From assembly GCF_003248455.1 (NCBI RefSeq), contig NZ_QFNM01000014.1, forward strand, positions 14,070 to 78,069: a stretch of DNA of 64,000 nucleotides, given 5' to 3'. The notes beneath the pieces are model-generated. The model made no database searches and was not told the DNA's origin. It worked only from the letters and a program-made list of their open reading frames with translations. This document shows, one piece after another, positions 28,889 to 38,079 of the stretch. A program made the translations under genes and the position numbers. Within the stretch, counting starts at the first letter, position 1. Each line of letters starts with the position of its first letter. This DNA comes from Brevundimonas sp. (lineage in GTDB: Bacteria; Pseudomonadota; Alphaproteobacteria; Caulobacterales; Caulobacteraceae).

Positions 28889-30526
28889 ATGTTTCCCGAC
28901 GCCCTGCTGAACCGTATCGCCGCCCCGATCCGCGCCCTGCCCCAGCGCCGGCGCGCCTGGATCTGGCGACTGATTCGCGTGGCCCTGGCCCTGCTGGCCG
29001 GAGCCGGGACGGCCTTGGCCCATCCGCCGTTCGGCGTTCTGATCGGTCTGTTGGGCTATCCGCTGCTGATGATCCTGTCGGAGCGGTCCGACACGGTGCG
29101 CGGCGCCTTCTGGATGGGTTGGCTGGCCGGTTTCGCCTATTTCTTCATCGGTTGCTGGTGGGTGGCCGAGGCGTTTTTCGTCAATCCCGACCAGGCGTGG
29201 ATGGCGCCGTTCGCGGCCAGCCTGCTGCCGGCGGGCCTGGGCCTGTTCTGGGGCGCGGCCTGCGCCCTGTATCGTCGCTTCGCGCCGCTGGGGGCGGTGC
29301 GGGTCCTGTTGTTCGCCGCCCTGTTCTGCGCCGCCGAATGGCTGCGCGGCCATGTGCTGACCGGCTTCCCGTGGAATCCGGCCGGGGCGACCTGGCGCGC
29401 GGGCGGCGGCATGTCCCAGTTCGCCTCGGTCGTCGGCGTCTACGGACTGAGCCTGATCACCGTCGCGGCGACCGCCGCCTTCGCTCCGCTGATCGGGCCG
29501 GGCGAGAGGCGCAACCGCCTAGTCTCGGCCGGCCTGGGCGCCCTGGCCCTGATCGCGGTCGGCGTGTTCGGCGCGGTTCGGCTGGCGCAATCGCACCTCG
29601 AGTTCACCGATACGGTCGTGCGTCTGGTCCAAGCCGATGTGAAGCAGGAGACCAAATGGTCGCCCGAGGCCTATCGCTCCATCGTCGATCGCTATGTGGC
29701 CCTGACCGGCCAGGCGGCGGCGCGAACCCCAGATGTCGTGGTCTGGCCGGAAGGCGCCCTGCCCGCCTCGGCCAACAACGTCTTCGCCTCGGCCGACGCC
29801 GCCGCCATCGCCGGCGCCCTGCGGCCCGGCCAGACCCTGCTGATGGGACTGGCGCGCGGCGAGGCCGACCCGGCCGCGCCAGAGGGCGCCCGCTATTACA
29901 ACAGCCTGTTCGCCCTGGCCGACGAGGGCGGGGCGGGTCTGCGGATCACGGCGGTCTACGACAAGCACCGGCTGGTGCCGTTCGGCGAATATCTGCCGCT
30001 GGGTTCGCTGATGACGTCCCTGGGTCTGCGCAGCCTGGTGCATATGCCCAGCGACTTCTCCGCCGGCCCGACGCCCGCGCCGATCGCGATGCCGGGCGCG
30101 CCGCCGGCCCAGGTGCTGATCTGCTACGAGAGCCTCTATCCCGGCTTCACCCCCGGCGCGGCAGGGCGGCCGGACTGGATCGTCAACGCCTCGAACGACG
30201 CCTGGTTCGGGGCCACGTCCGGCCCGCGCCAGCATCTGAACCTGGCCAGTTATCGCGCCATCGAGACCGGCCTGCCCATCGCGCGCGCCACCCCGACGGG
30301 GATTTCGGCCATGATCGACCCGTGGGGCCGGATCGTTGACGGCGAACGGCTGGAGCCCGGCGTCATGGGGGTTATCGACGCCCCCCTGCCCCGTCCGGTC
30401 GGGATCACCCCCTACGGCCGGCTGGGCGATTGGCCGCTGGCGCTGATGTTGCTAACGGCGTTCACCATGTCCTTGGCGCCGTCCTTTCGCCGATCTAGGG
30501 TCCGGTCGAATCGGTTGGCGATCTGA
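28889..30526 (+). CDS. lnt: Apolipoprotein N-acyltransferase
   Basis: Inner-membrane enzyme adding the third acyl chain to lipoproteins. About 545 aa: an N-terminal set of membrane helices (residues 30-215) then a nitrilase domain with catalytic Glu in WPEGALPA, Lys in YDKHRLVPFGEYLP and Cys in ICYESLYPG, and a last helix near the C-terminus. The ATG at 28889 has a ccagga RBS; the longer open frame is only GC-rich read-through. One would expect it to be essential. Confidence 0.96.
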   Translation: MFPDALLNRIAAPIRALPQRRRAWIWRLIRVALALLAGAGTALAHPPFGVLIGLLGYPLLMILSERSDTVRGAFWMGWLAGFAYFFIGCWWVAEAFFVNPDQAWMAPFAASLLPAGLGLFWGAACALYRRFAPLGAVRVLLFAALFCAAEWLRGHVLTGFPWNPAGATWRAGGGMSQFASVVGVYGLSLITVAATAAFAPLIGPGERRNRLVSAGLGALALIAVGVFGAVRLAQSHLEFTDTVVRLVQADVKQETKWSPEAYRSIVDRYVALTGQAAARTPDVVVWPEGALPASANNVFASADAAAIAGALRPGQTLLMGLARGEADPAAPEGARYYNSLFALADEGGAGLRITAVYDKHRLVPFGEYLPLGSLMTSLGLRSLVHMPSDFSAGPTPAPIAMPGAPPAQVLICYESLYPGFTPGAAGRPDWIVNASNDAWFGATSGPRQHLNLASYRAIETGLPIARATPTGISAMIDPWGRIVDGERLEPGVMGVIDAPLPRPVGITPYGRLGDWPLALMLLTAFTMSLAPSFRRSRVRSNRLAI

Positions 30527-30543
30527 GGCGGGGGAGCGAGACC

Positions 30544-30957
30544 ATGGCGCGTGAAAAAGGCGAAGAGTCGCATCCCGTCGATCGCCATGTCGGCCGCCGC
30601 GTGCAGGAGAAGCGGCTGGACCTGGGCCTGACCCAGACGGCGCTGGCCAAGGCCGTCGGCGTCAGCTTCCAGCAGGTGCAGAAGTATGAAAAGGGCGCGA
30701 ACCGCGTTTCGGCCTCGAAACTGTTCGAGATGGCCGAGTTCATGCAGGTCGGCATTCCCTTCTTCTTCGAGGGCTTCCATCAGACCCAGCCGGGCGTGGC
30801 CGAGGACGACGCCCCCGGATTCGATCACGAACACCGCCCGACCAAGAACAGTCTGGAGATCGCCCGGCTGGCGCCGCGCCTGCCCGCGCGCAGTCAGAAG
30901 CTGATCGTGGACATGATGCGCGAAATCCTGGGCGAAGGCGGCGACAAACCGCGCTGA
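30544..30957 (+). CDS. XRE-family transcriptional regulator
   Basis: 137-aa regulator with HTH at about residues 18-70 (LDLGLTQTALAKAVGVSFQQVQKYEKGANRVS, split by the recognition helix). It is a paralogue of the gene at 23948. It is 18 nt downstream of lnt with a gggggagcg RBS at 30531-30539, so it may share the lnt transcript. The C-terminal region ends in a helix likely used for dimerisation. Targets are unknown. Confidence 0.85.
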   Translation: MAREKGEESHPVDRHVGRRVQEKRLDLGLTQTALAKAVGVSFQQVQKYEKGANRVSASKLFEMAEFMQVGIPFFFEGFHQTQPGVAEDDAPGFDHEHRPTKNSLEIARLAPRLPARSQKLIVDMMREILGEGGDKPR

Positions 30958-30964
30958 TCGCGCC

Positions 30965-31444
30965 TTATCCGACCCCCGTGATCTCGGCGGCCTGACCCGC
31001 CACGATCACTTCGTCTCCCACGCGGCGGCCCATGACGGCGCGTGCCAGGGGCGAAACATGGCTGACGGAGCCGCTCGCGGGATCGGCCTCGTCCTCGCCC
31101 ACGATGCGCCAGGTCTGGGCGCGGCCGTCGTCGCGTTCGATGGTGACCCAGCCGCCGAAACGCACCGCGCCCTCATCCTCGCCCGGCTCGACCAGCTGGG
31201 CCGAGGCGCGGCGGGCGGACCAGTAACGCAGGTCGCGCGTGGCGCGCGCCATGGCGGTGCGGTCGCTTTCAATGGAGCCCTGCAGCTGGGCGGCCGTATA
31301 GGCGGCGCGCGCCGCGGCCAGTTCGGCCTCGATCATCGCCAGGCCCTGCGGCGTGACCAGATTGGGATGGGGCGAGATCGGGCGGTCCGCCAGGTCGGCG
31401 GCGGTGGCCTCGAGATCTTCCTCTCGGGTGAAGGCGACGCTCAT
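30965..31444 (-). CDS. GreA/GreB family transcription elongation factor
   Basis: Cleavage-factor-like protein that acts in the RNA polymerase secondary channel. An N-terminal coiled coil (LVTPQGLAMIEAELAAARAAY) and C-terminal FKBP-like domain (WRIVGEDEADPASGSVSHVSPLARAVMGRRVGDE, in parts) match Gre proteins. The ATG at 31444 (MSVAFTREEDLE) is taken; 31456 adds four residues. The tip acidic residues of active GreA/GreB are not clearly present, so it may be a Gre-like regulator instead. Confidence 0.82.
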   Translation of the reverse strand: MSVAFTREEDLEATAADLADRPISPHPNLVTPQGLAMIEAELAAARAAYTAAQLQGSIESDRTAMARATRDLRYWSARRASAQLVEPGEDEGAVRFGGWVTIERDDGRAQTWRIVGEDEADPASGSVSHVSPLARAVMGRRVGDEVIVAGQAAEITGVG

Positions 31445-31508
31445 GACACGGAGCATAGCGAAGCCGACGACTATAGCCAGCGCGGCCGCGACCGGGCAAA
31501 GCGGGGCG

Positions 31509-32708
31509 ATGACCCCGCCCGCAAATCAGGTCCATGTGATCGGCGCCGGCCCCGCCGGGCTGATGGCCGCCGAACGGCTGGCCCAGGCTGGTCTTCGGGT
31601 GGTCGTCCACGAGCGGACGCCGTCGGTCGCACGAAAACTCCTGATGGCCGGGCGGGGCGGGCTGAACCTGACCCATTCCGAACCCCTGGAGGCGTTCGTC
31701 GGGCGCTACGGCGACGCTCGAACTACCGTGGCCGGCTGGCTGGACGTCTTTTCGCCCGCCGATCTGGTCGCCTGGGTCCAGGGCTTGGGCCAGCCCGCCT
31801 TCGTCGGCTCCAGCGGGCGCGTCTTCCCCAAGGCGATGAAGGCCTCGCCCCTGCTGCGGGCCTGGCTGGCGCGATTGGAAGGGCTGGGGGTCGAGGTGCG
31901 CACCCGCTCGCGCTGGATCGGCTGGCGCGACGGGGCGCTGGCGTTCGACACCCCCGACGGCGAGCGGCTGGAAAGGCCGGCCGCCGTGGTCCTGGCCCTG
32001 GGCGGCGCCAGCTGGTCGCGTCTCGGATCTGACGGCGCCTGGATGGCCTGGCTGGATGCGCCGACGACGCCGTTCCGCCCTGCCAATGCTGGCTTTGACG
32101 TCGCCTGGTCGCCCCTGTTCCGCGATCGGTTCGCCGGCCGGCCGCTGAAGGGAATCGCCGTAACGCACGCCGACCGGACCGTGCGGGGCGAGGCGATGAT
32201 CGCCCTCTATGGCCTCGAAGGCGGCGCGATCTACGCCCTGTCGGCGTCTCTTCGCGAGGCGGTGGCGGCGGATGGCAAGGCCGAGATCCGCATCGACCTG
32301 AAGCCCGACATGGCGGCCGGGCGGCTGACCGAACGGCTGTCGAAACCGCGCGGCAAAGCCAGCCTGTCCAATCATCTGCGCAAGGCCGTCGGGCTGGACC
32401 CGGCGGCCGTCGCCCTGTTGCATGAGGCCGGCCCCCTGCCGTCGTCGCCGCGCGCCCTGGCCGAACGGGTCAAGGCCTCGCCGCTGAATCTAACGGGGAT
32501 GCAAGGCCTGGAGCGGGCCATATCCTCGGCGGGCGGGGTCCGGCTGGACGGCGTGGACGACCGGCTGATGCTGCGCGGCCGGCCGGGCGTCTTCGTCGCC
32601 GGCGAGATGCTGGACTGGGAGGCGCCGACGGGCGGCTATCTGCTTCAGGCCAGCTTCGCCTCGGGCGTGGTCGCGGCCGCCGGGGTGATCGCCTGGCTCG
32701 ACAGATAA
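31509..32708 (+). CDS. TIGR03862-type FAD-dependent oxidoreductase (HI0933/BaiN-like)
   Basis: Flavoprotein of the HI0933 family, substrate unknown. The FAD-binding Rossmann motif VIGAGPAGLMAAERLAQAG is at residues 10-28, ARKLLMAGRGGLNLTHSE is the family signature, and GVFVAGEMLDWEAPTGGYLLQ is the C-terminal FAD motif. The ATG at 31509 (MTPPANQ) is chosen as the fold starts there; the upstream in-frame stretch overlaps the gre gene antisense. Confidence 0.88.
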   Translation: MTPPANQVHVIGAGPAGLMAAERLAQAGLRVVVHERTPSVARKLLMAGRGGLNLTHSEPLEAFVGRYGDARTTVAGWLDVFSPADLVAWVQGLGQPAFVGSSGRVFPKAMKASPLLRAWLARLEGLGVEVRTRSRWIGWRDGALAFDTPDGERLERPAAVVLALGGASWSRLGSDGAWMAWLDAPTTPFRPANAGFDVAWSPLFRDRFAGRPLKGIAVTHADRTVRGEAMIALYGLEGGAIYALSASLREAVAADGKAEIRIDLKPDMAAGRLTERLSKPRGKASLSNHLRKAVGLDPAAVALLHEAGPLPSSPRALAERVKASPLNLTGMQGLERAISSAGGVRLDGVDDRLMLRGRPGVFVAGEMLDWEAPTGGYLLQASFASGVVAAAGVIAWLDR

Positions 32709-32752
32709 GGCAGAGGCGGGCAGGGTCGGCCCATCCCAGCAGGAGTTTTCCG

Positions 32753-34396
32753 ATGCGCCACGCCTATGCCGCCGTTTCCGCCCTGGCCCTGACGACGGCC
32801 TGCGCGCCCGCCCTGGCCCAGTCGGCCACCGTCATCGACCCGGCGCGGATGAACGAGGCGGTGCGGGTGCTGGCGTCGGACGAATTCGAAGGCCGCGCGC
32901 CCGCCTCGCCCGGCGAGGAGAAGACGGTCGCCTGGCTGGTCGAACAGTTCCGCGCGGCGGGCGCCCAGGGCGGCGGACCCGACGGCGCCTTCGTCCAGAT
33001 CGCCCATCTGTCGCGCACGCGCCAGGACGGTCCCGCCAGCGTCGCCGCCCATGTGGGCGGCCGCACCATCGCCATGGAACGCGGCCCGGATGTGCTGGTC
33101 TCCAGCGATCGGCCCGTGAACCACATCACCGTGACCGACGCGCCCGTGGTGTTCGTCGGCTATGGGGCGACCGCGCCCGAGCGACAGTGGGACGATTTCA
33201 AGGGCGTGGACGTGCGCGGCAAGATCGTCGTCGTCCTGGTCAACGACCCCGATTTCGAAGCGCCCGAGGGCGATCCCGTCGCGGGGCGGTTCGACGGGCA
33301 GGCCATGACCTTCTACGGCCGCTGGACCTACAAATTCCAGGAGGCGGCTAGGCGGGGCGCAGCGGGCGTGCTGGTGGTGCACGAGACGAAGGGGGCCGGA
33401 TACGGCTGGTCGACGCTGCAGAACTCGTCCGCCGCGCCCAAGTTCGATATCGTACGCGCCAATCCCGACGCCGAACGCGCGCCTTTCCAGGGGTGGATTC
33501 AGCAGGCGAAGGCGCAAGAGTTGTTCGCCGCCGCCGGCCTGGATTTCGCCGCCTTGAAGGCCAGCGCCCGCCGCGCCGACTTCCGCCCCGTCGCCCTGCC
33601 CGGCCTGACGATGAGCGTCGATTTCGGCCAGATCGCCGACCGGGTCGAAACCAAGAACGTCATCGCCCGCATTCCGGGCGCCGAACGGCCGAACGAGACC
33701 GTGATGTACGGCGCCCACTGGGACGGCTACGGCGTCGGCACGCCGAACGCCCAGGGCGACAATATCTATAACGCCGCCGTGGACAATGCGACCGGCGTCG
33801 CTGCCCTGCTTGAGCTGGCCCGCGCCTTCGCCGAAGGCCCGCGTCCGAAACGGTCGGTCCTCTTCGCTGCCTGGTCGGGCGAAGAGGCGGGCCTCTTGGG
33901 CTCGACCTATTACGCCGCCAATCCGGTCTGGCCGCTGGAGACCACGGTCGCCGACATCAATGTCGACAGTCTGTTGCCGGGGACCGAGATCGATCCGAAC
34001 GTGGTCGTCATCGGCAAGGGCAAGAATCAGCTGGACGACGTCCTGGCGCGTCATGCGGCCCAGGCGGGCCGCGCCCTGATCGCCGACCCGGCGCCCCAGG
34101 CCGGGGCCTTCTATCGTTCCGACCACTTCCCCCTGGCCCTGAAGGGCGTGCCCGCCCTGTTCCCGGCGGCGGGCTTCACCGGCGCCAGCGCCGCCAGTCG
34201 CGACTATGTGCGGAGCCGCTATCATCAGCCTACAGATGAATGGGATGAAACCTGGCGCATGGATGCGGCGGCGGCCGACGTAGCCCTGATCTACGCCGTC
34301 GGTCGAGAACTGGCCGACAGCGAACAGTGGCCGGAATGGAACGCAGGCGCGGAGTTCGGACCGGCGCGGGATGCGTCGAAGACCGCGCGACGCTGA
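32753..34396 (+). CDS. Exported M28-family metallopeptidase with PA domain
   Basis: Secreted zinc aminopeptidase-type enzyme. Signal peptide at residues 1-23 ending ALAQ, a PA domain insert (about residues 125-240), then the M28 catalytic core: GAHWDGYG, DNATGVAALLE, SGEEAGLLGS, NVDSLLPG and YRSDHFPLA supply the two-zinc ligands. 547 aa. The RBS caggag lies eight bases before the ATG. Likely periplasmic peptide scavenging. Confidence 0.92.
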   Translation: MRHAYAAVSALALTTACAPALAQSATVIDPARMNEAVRVLASDEFEGRAPASPGEEKTVAWLVEQFRAAGAQGGGPDGAFVQIAHLSRTRQDGPASVAAHVGGRTIAMERGPDVLVSSDRPVNHITVTDAPVVFVGYGATAPERQWDDFKGVDVRGKIVVVLVNDPDFEAPEGDPVAGRFDGQAMTFYGRWTYKFQEAARRGAAGVLVVHETKGAGYGWSTLQNSSAAPKFDIVRANPDAERAPFQGWIQQAKAQELFAAAGLDFAALKASARRADFRPVALPGLTMSVDFGQIADRVETKNVIARIPGAERPNETVMYGAHWDGYGVGTPNAQGDNIYNAAVDNATGVAALLELARAFAEGPRPKRSVLFAAWSGEEAGLLGSTYYAANPVWPLETTVADINVDSLLPGTEIDPNVVVIGKGKNQLDDVLARHAAQAGRALIADPAPQAGAFYRSDHFPLALKGVPALFPAAGFTGASAASRDYVRSRYHQPTDEWDETWRMDAAAADVALIYAVGRELADSEQWPEWNAGAEFGPARDASKTARR

Positions 34397-34443
34397 AATC
34401 CCAAGGTCGTCGTTCGGGCGTCGAAGGACAAACCGGGAGGATC

Positions 34444-36765
34444 TTACAGTTCCAGTTGAAGTTCCGGCGCGGCGGCGGTGGTCGCGGCGCCCAGCGGCAG
34501 GTGCAGGATGAAGGCGGCGCCCTTGCCCGGCTCGCTCTCGACCTCGGCCCAGCCGCCGTGCAGTTCGACCAGCGCCTTGACCAGGGCCAGTCCCACGCCC
34601 GGGCCGCCCCGCTCGCGCCGCACGAAGCGGTCGAAGACGTGGGCCTGCAGATGATAGGGAATGCCGCGCCCGGTGTCGGACACGGTCAGCCGGATTTCGC
34701 TCGGCCCGGTTTCGGCCTTCAGCACCACCGCCCCGCCGTCGGAAACCGCCCGGGCGGCGTTTTCCAGCAGGTGATCCAAGGCCTGACCGATGCGGTGCTG
34801 GTCCGCGCGGATCGGCTTCAGATCGTTCGGACAGACGATGCCGAGGGTCGCGCCTCGCCCTTCGATCCGTGCGCGGACTTTTTCACCGGCCTCGACCAGC
34901 AAACCGCGGACGCGCAGGTCCCCCAGCGACAGCTCCATTTCGCCGGCGTCGATCTGGGCCATGTCCAGAACGTCGTCGATGGAACGGGCCAGCTGGCTGG
35001 CGGCGACGCGGATGGCGCCCGCGTGCTGGCGGCTGCGCTCGGGCAGCTCGCCCATCGTCTCCAGCAGTTCGGAATAGCCGACAATGGTCGTCAGCGGCGT
35101 TCGCAACTCATAGGAGACGCTGCCGACGAACTCGCGCTTCAGGGCCTGGCTTTCGGCCAGGGCCTGTTCGCGCTGGACCAGGGCCTGTTCCAGGCCGCGC
35201 CGGGCGGTCACGTCGGAAAACGCCACCAGGGTCGCGCCGTCCGGCAAGGGGCGGGTCTGCCAGGCGGCGACGCGGCCGTCGACCGTGCGCCCCTCGCCCG
35301 AAATGGCCACGCGGCTTTCGGGATCGGGGTCGGCGACGCGCGCCTTCAGCCCCAGCCAAAGAGCGGGATCGGGCAGCACGGCCTTGCACAGTTCGGCCAG
35401 GGCGTCGAAATCAGAGGCCGTGGCGATCCGCTCGGCCGACAGGCTCCAGAAGGTCTCGAACGCCTCGTTGTGCAGCCTCAGCCGTCCGTCCGAGCCGAAC
35501 ACGGCGACCGCGTCGTTCAGCTTGTCCAGGGTCGCGCGCTGGACCTGGATCTGGGCGTTGAAGCGACTGCGCAGCTTGAGCTCGTCGGTGATGTCCGAGA
35601 AGATCAGCAGTATGCCGCCCAGCGGGTGGGGCTGGCGAACGACGCGCAGGGTCCGACCGTCGGGCAGGGACCAGCTGTCGTCGGGCGAGGCCTCGGACGC
35701 GCCGTAGAAGTCCAGCTCGTGCGCCTTCCAACCGGCGTAGTCCACCACCTCGGGCAGGCTGCGGCGCTGACGCAGGCGGTCCAGCAATTCGGCGTGGGTC
35801 GGGCGTTCGTCCAGCCAGGCCGGGTCGATGTCGAACAGGGTCTGGAAGGCGGTGTTGTGGAAGGCCAGCCGCTTCTGCGGGCCGAAGATGGCCACGGCGT
35901 CGGCTAGATGGTTCAAAGTCTCGTCATGCGCCTCGACGTGGCGGCGCAGGGTGTCGCGGGTCTCTTCCGCCTCGGTCACGTCGATGGCGAAGGCGGTGAC
36001 GGCGCCGCCGCCGGCCGGTTCGGCGATGATCCGCCAGGCGCGTCGGGCGCCGCCGCCGGTGGTCCAGCGGAAACCCTCCTGGCGCACGCCCAGCCGCGCA
36101 GCCTCGGCCACCAGGGCGTCGGCGCCGCGATCAAACGACAGCCCGCTCTCGATGGCGGCGTCCAGGCTCTCGGCGTTGATGGCGGTCAGCCAGGCGCGGT
36201 TGGCCCAGGCCAGCTTGCCCGCGCCGTCCACCACCCAGGTCGGGGTCGGCGAGGCGTCGCCGAGCATGGCCAGGCCGCTTTCGGTCGCATCGGCCCCGGT
36301 CAGGGTGATGCGCGAGGCCGGCGACAGGCGCAGCCAGGCCACGCCGCCCGCGACCCGCCCCTCGATCCGCCAGGGTTCGACCGCGTCCAGCGCCGTCAGC
36401 CCCTCGAACGCCTGACCCTGATCGACCAAGGCATCGACAAGGGCGCCGTGGCTTTGTCTCAGGCGGGCCAGGACGGCGGCGCCCACGTCGTCGCCTTCCT
36501 CGGCCAGCCGCGCCACCAATTCGGCCGAGCCGATGGGGGCGCCGGCCGCCCGGCCGTCGGGCGTCAGGGCCAGGCTGACGTCGTCGAAGGCGCGCAGCAT
36601 GGCGTCGTGGCGGCCCAGGCTGTCCAGGGCCTCGGTCCGTTCGCGCTCGGCGGCGTCGGCGGCCGCTTTCAGCCGCCCGCGCAGCAGCAGCGCCCAGGCG
36701 CTGACGGCCATGGCCAGTCCGGCTGCGCCCGCGGTGGCGACATAGGCGATGTCGGCCTCGGCCAT
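34444..36765 (-). CDS. divL: Cell-cycle tyrosine pseudo-kinase DivL
   Basis: Polar cell-fate regulator that binds unphosphorylated DivK and modulates CckA in the CckA-ChpT-CtrA pathway. One N-terminal membrane helix (residues 8-28), a long linker, PAS domains (about 165-520), a DHp helix where the phospho-His is replaced by Tyr552 in VSYELRTPL, and an HATPase with ENAARAV, DTGRGIP and GVGLAL. The 773-aa length and Tyr substitution closely match Caulobacter DivL (Tyr550). Divergent from the zincin gene at 36894. Confidence 0.95.
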   Translation of the reverse strand: MAEADIAYVATAGAAGLAMAVSAWALLLRGRLKAAADAAERERTEALDSLGRHDAMLRAFDDVSLALTPDGRAAGAPIGSAELVARLAEEGDDVGAAVLARLRQSHGALVDALVDQGQAFEGLTALDAVEPWRIEGRVAGGVAWLRLSPASRITLTGADATESGLAMLGDASPTPTWVVDGAGKLAWANRAWLTAINAESLDAAIESGLSFDRGADALVAEAARLGVRQEGFRWTTGGGARRAWRIIAEPAGGGAVTAFAIDVTEAEETRDTLRRHVEAHDETLNHLADAVAIFGPQKRLAFHNTAFQTLFDIDPAWLDERPTHAELLDRLRQRRSLPEVVDYAGWKAHELDFYGASEASPDDSWSLPDGRTLRVVRQPHPLGGILLIFSDITDELKLRSRFNAQIQVQRATLDKLNDAVAVFGSDGRLRLHNEAFETFWSLSAERIATASDFDALAELCKAVLPDPALWLGLKARVADPDPESRVAISGEGRTVDGRVAAWQTRPLPDGATLVAFSDVTARRGLEQALVQREQALAESQALKREFVGSVSYELRTPLTTIVGYSELLETMGELPERSRQHAGAIRVAASQLARSIDDVLDMAQIDAGEMELSLGDLRVRGLLVEAGEKVRARIEGRGATLGIVCPNDLKPIRADQHRIGQALDHLLENAARAVSDGGAVVLKAETGPSEIRLTVSDTGRGIPYHLQAHVFDRFVRRERGGPGVGLALVKALVELHGGWAEVESEPGKGAAFILHLPLGAATTAAAPELQLEL

Positions 36766-36893
36766 TCGTGTCCCTGGAGAGTTTCAGCCCCGATTCGCCA
36801 ACCATAACGCCAACCGCGCGAAAATGCGGCAGTCTCGTGCTCGCGTCATCGCGCCTCGTTGCGAAGCCGGGCGAGGGCGGCGATATCGCAGCG

Positions 36894-37292
36894 ATGACAG
36901 ACCTGCTCGCCCCCTCGCTCGACGACTTCGCCCGGCTGGCGCGCGAGGCCTTCGACGCCCTGCCCGCCCCCTTCCGCCAGGCGGCGGGCGAGGTGGTGAT
37001 CCGCATCGACGACTTCGCCGACGACGCCACCTTGGCCGAAATGGAGATCGAAGACCCGTTCGAACTGACCGGCCTGTATCACGGGGTGGACATCGGCCGG
37101 CGCGACAGCCTGGGCCCGGCGGCCGAGCCCTCGCGGGTCTTTCTCTATCGCCGCCCGATCTTGGACGAATGGTGCGAGCGGGGCGACGTGGGGATCGGCG
37201 AACTGATCGCCCACGTCCTGATCCACGAGATCGGCCACCACCTGGGACTGACCGACGACGACATCGACGCCATCGAGGACGAAGCGGACTGA
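36894..37292 (+). CDS. Zincin-like metallopeptidase family protein
   Basis: 132-aa single-domain protein with zinc motif HEIGHHLG near its C-terminus and the family block VFLYRRPILDEW. This conserved alphaproteobacterial family (DUF1025/zincin-like type I metallopeptidase) has no assigned substrate. The acidic tail DDDIDAIEDEAD is typical. The ATG at 36894 (MTDLLAP) is used; an open frame upstream to 36768 overlaps the divL promoter region. Confidence 0.88.
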   Translation: MTDLLAPSLDDFARLAREAFDALPAPFRQAAGEVVIRIDDFADDATLAEMEIEDPFELTGLYHGVDIGRRDSLGPAAEPSRVFLYRRPILDEWCERGDVGIGELIAHVLIHEIGHHLGLTDDDIDAIEDEAD

Positions 37293-37299
37293 GCGTCGG

Positions 37300-37995
37300 T
37301 CAGCGATCCGCCGGATAGGGCGTCGTCACCGCGCCCGAAATCATGCCCGGAACGGCCTCGCCCAGCCCCAGCAGGATGAACTGGATGGCCAGGGCGCACA
37401 GGATCAGGCCCAGCACCCTGACCACGATGGCCATGCCCACCTCGCCCAGCAAGCGGCTGAGCGAGCCGGTCAGGGCGAAACAGACGAAGGACACGGCGCA
37501 GGCGGCGGCAATGGCGACCAGAGAACCGACCGTTCCGGCATAGCCCAGCTTGGCCGCCTCGCCCGCCTGGATGATGACCGCCGAAATGGCGCCCGGCCCG
37601 ATCATCAGGGGAATGGCGAAGGGCACGACCAGCCGCTGGAACCGGCGACGCGCATAGCCGCGCACGTCCTTGGCGTCGGTCAGCGCGTCCTTATCGGCGA
37701 ACATGGCCAGGAAGTCGCCCCGCGCCATGTCCAGCCCCAGGAACAGCAGCAGGACGCCCCCCGCGATGCGGAAGGCGGCCAGCGAAATGCCGAAGAACTG
37801 CAGCAGCCCCAGGCCCGTGAACAGGAAGAAGGCTAGGAAGAGGGTGGCGAAGGCGCAGATCAGGGCCGAGACGGAAATCCGCTGGCGCAGCGTCGCCCCG
37901 GCCGTGGCGGCGGCGAAGATGGGCAGATTGCCGATCGGGTCCAGCAGGGCGAACAGGGTCACGAACAGGTTGACACCCAAATCGACTGCGTTCAT
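37300..37995 (-). CDS. MarC family integral membrane protein
   Basis: 231-aa inner-membrane protein with six predicted helices (NLFVTLFALLDPIGNLPIFA, ISVSALICAFATLFLAFFLF, AAFRIAGGVLLLFLGLDMA and others). The DPIGNLPIF motif is characteristic of MarC/SnatA. Some members transport amino acids; the older link to multiple antibiotic resistance is not supported. Convergent with the zincin gene, 7 nt apart. Confidence 0.92.
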   Translation of the reverse strand: MNAVDLGVNLFVTLFALLDPIGNLPIFAAATAGATLRQRISVSALICAFATLFLAFFLFTGLGLLQFFGISLAAFRIAGGVLLLFLGLDMARGDFLAMFADKDALTDAKDVRGYARRRFQRLVVPFAIPLMIGPGAISAVIIQAGEAAKLGYAGTVGSLVAIAAACAVSFVCFALTGSLSRLLGEVGMAIVVRVLGLILCALAIQFILLGLGEAVPGMISGAVTTPYPADR

Positions 37996-38079
37996 CGCCT
38001 GCCCTCGCCTTCAATCCATCCACGCCGCTCGCCGACGCGCCCCTGGCGTTCGGCATAGCCGCTAAGCGCAAGTCCGTCG

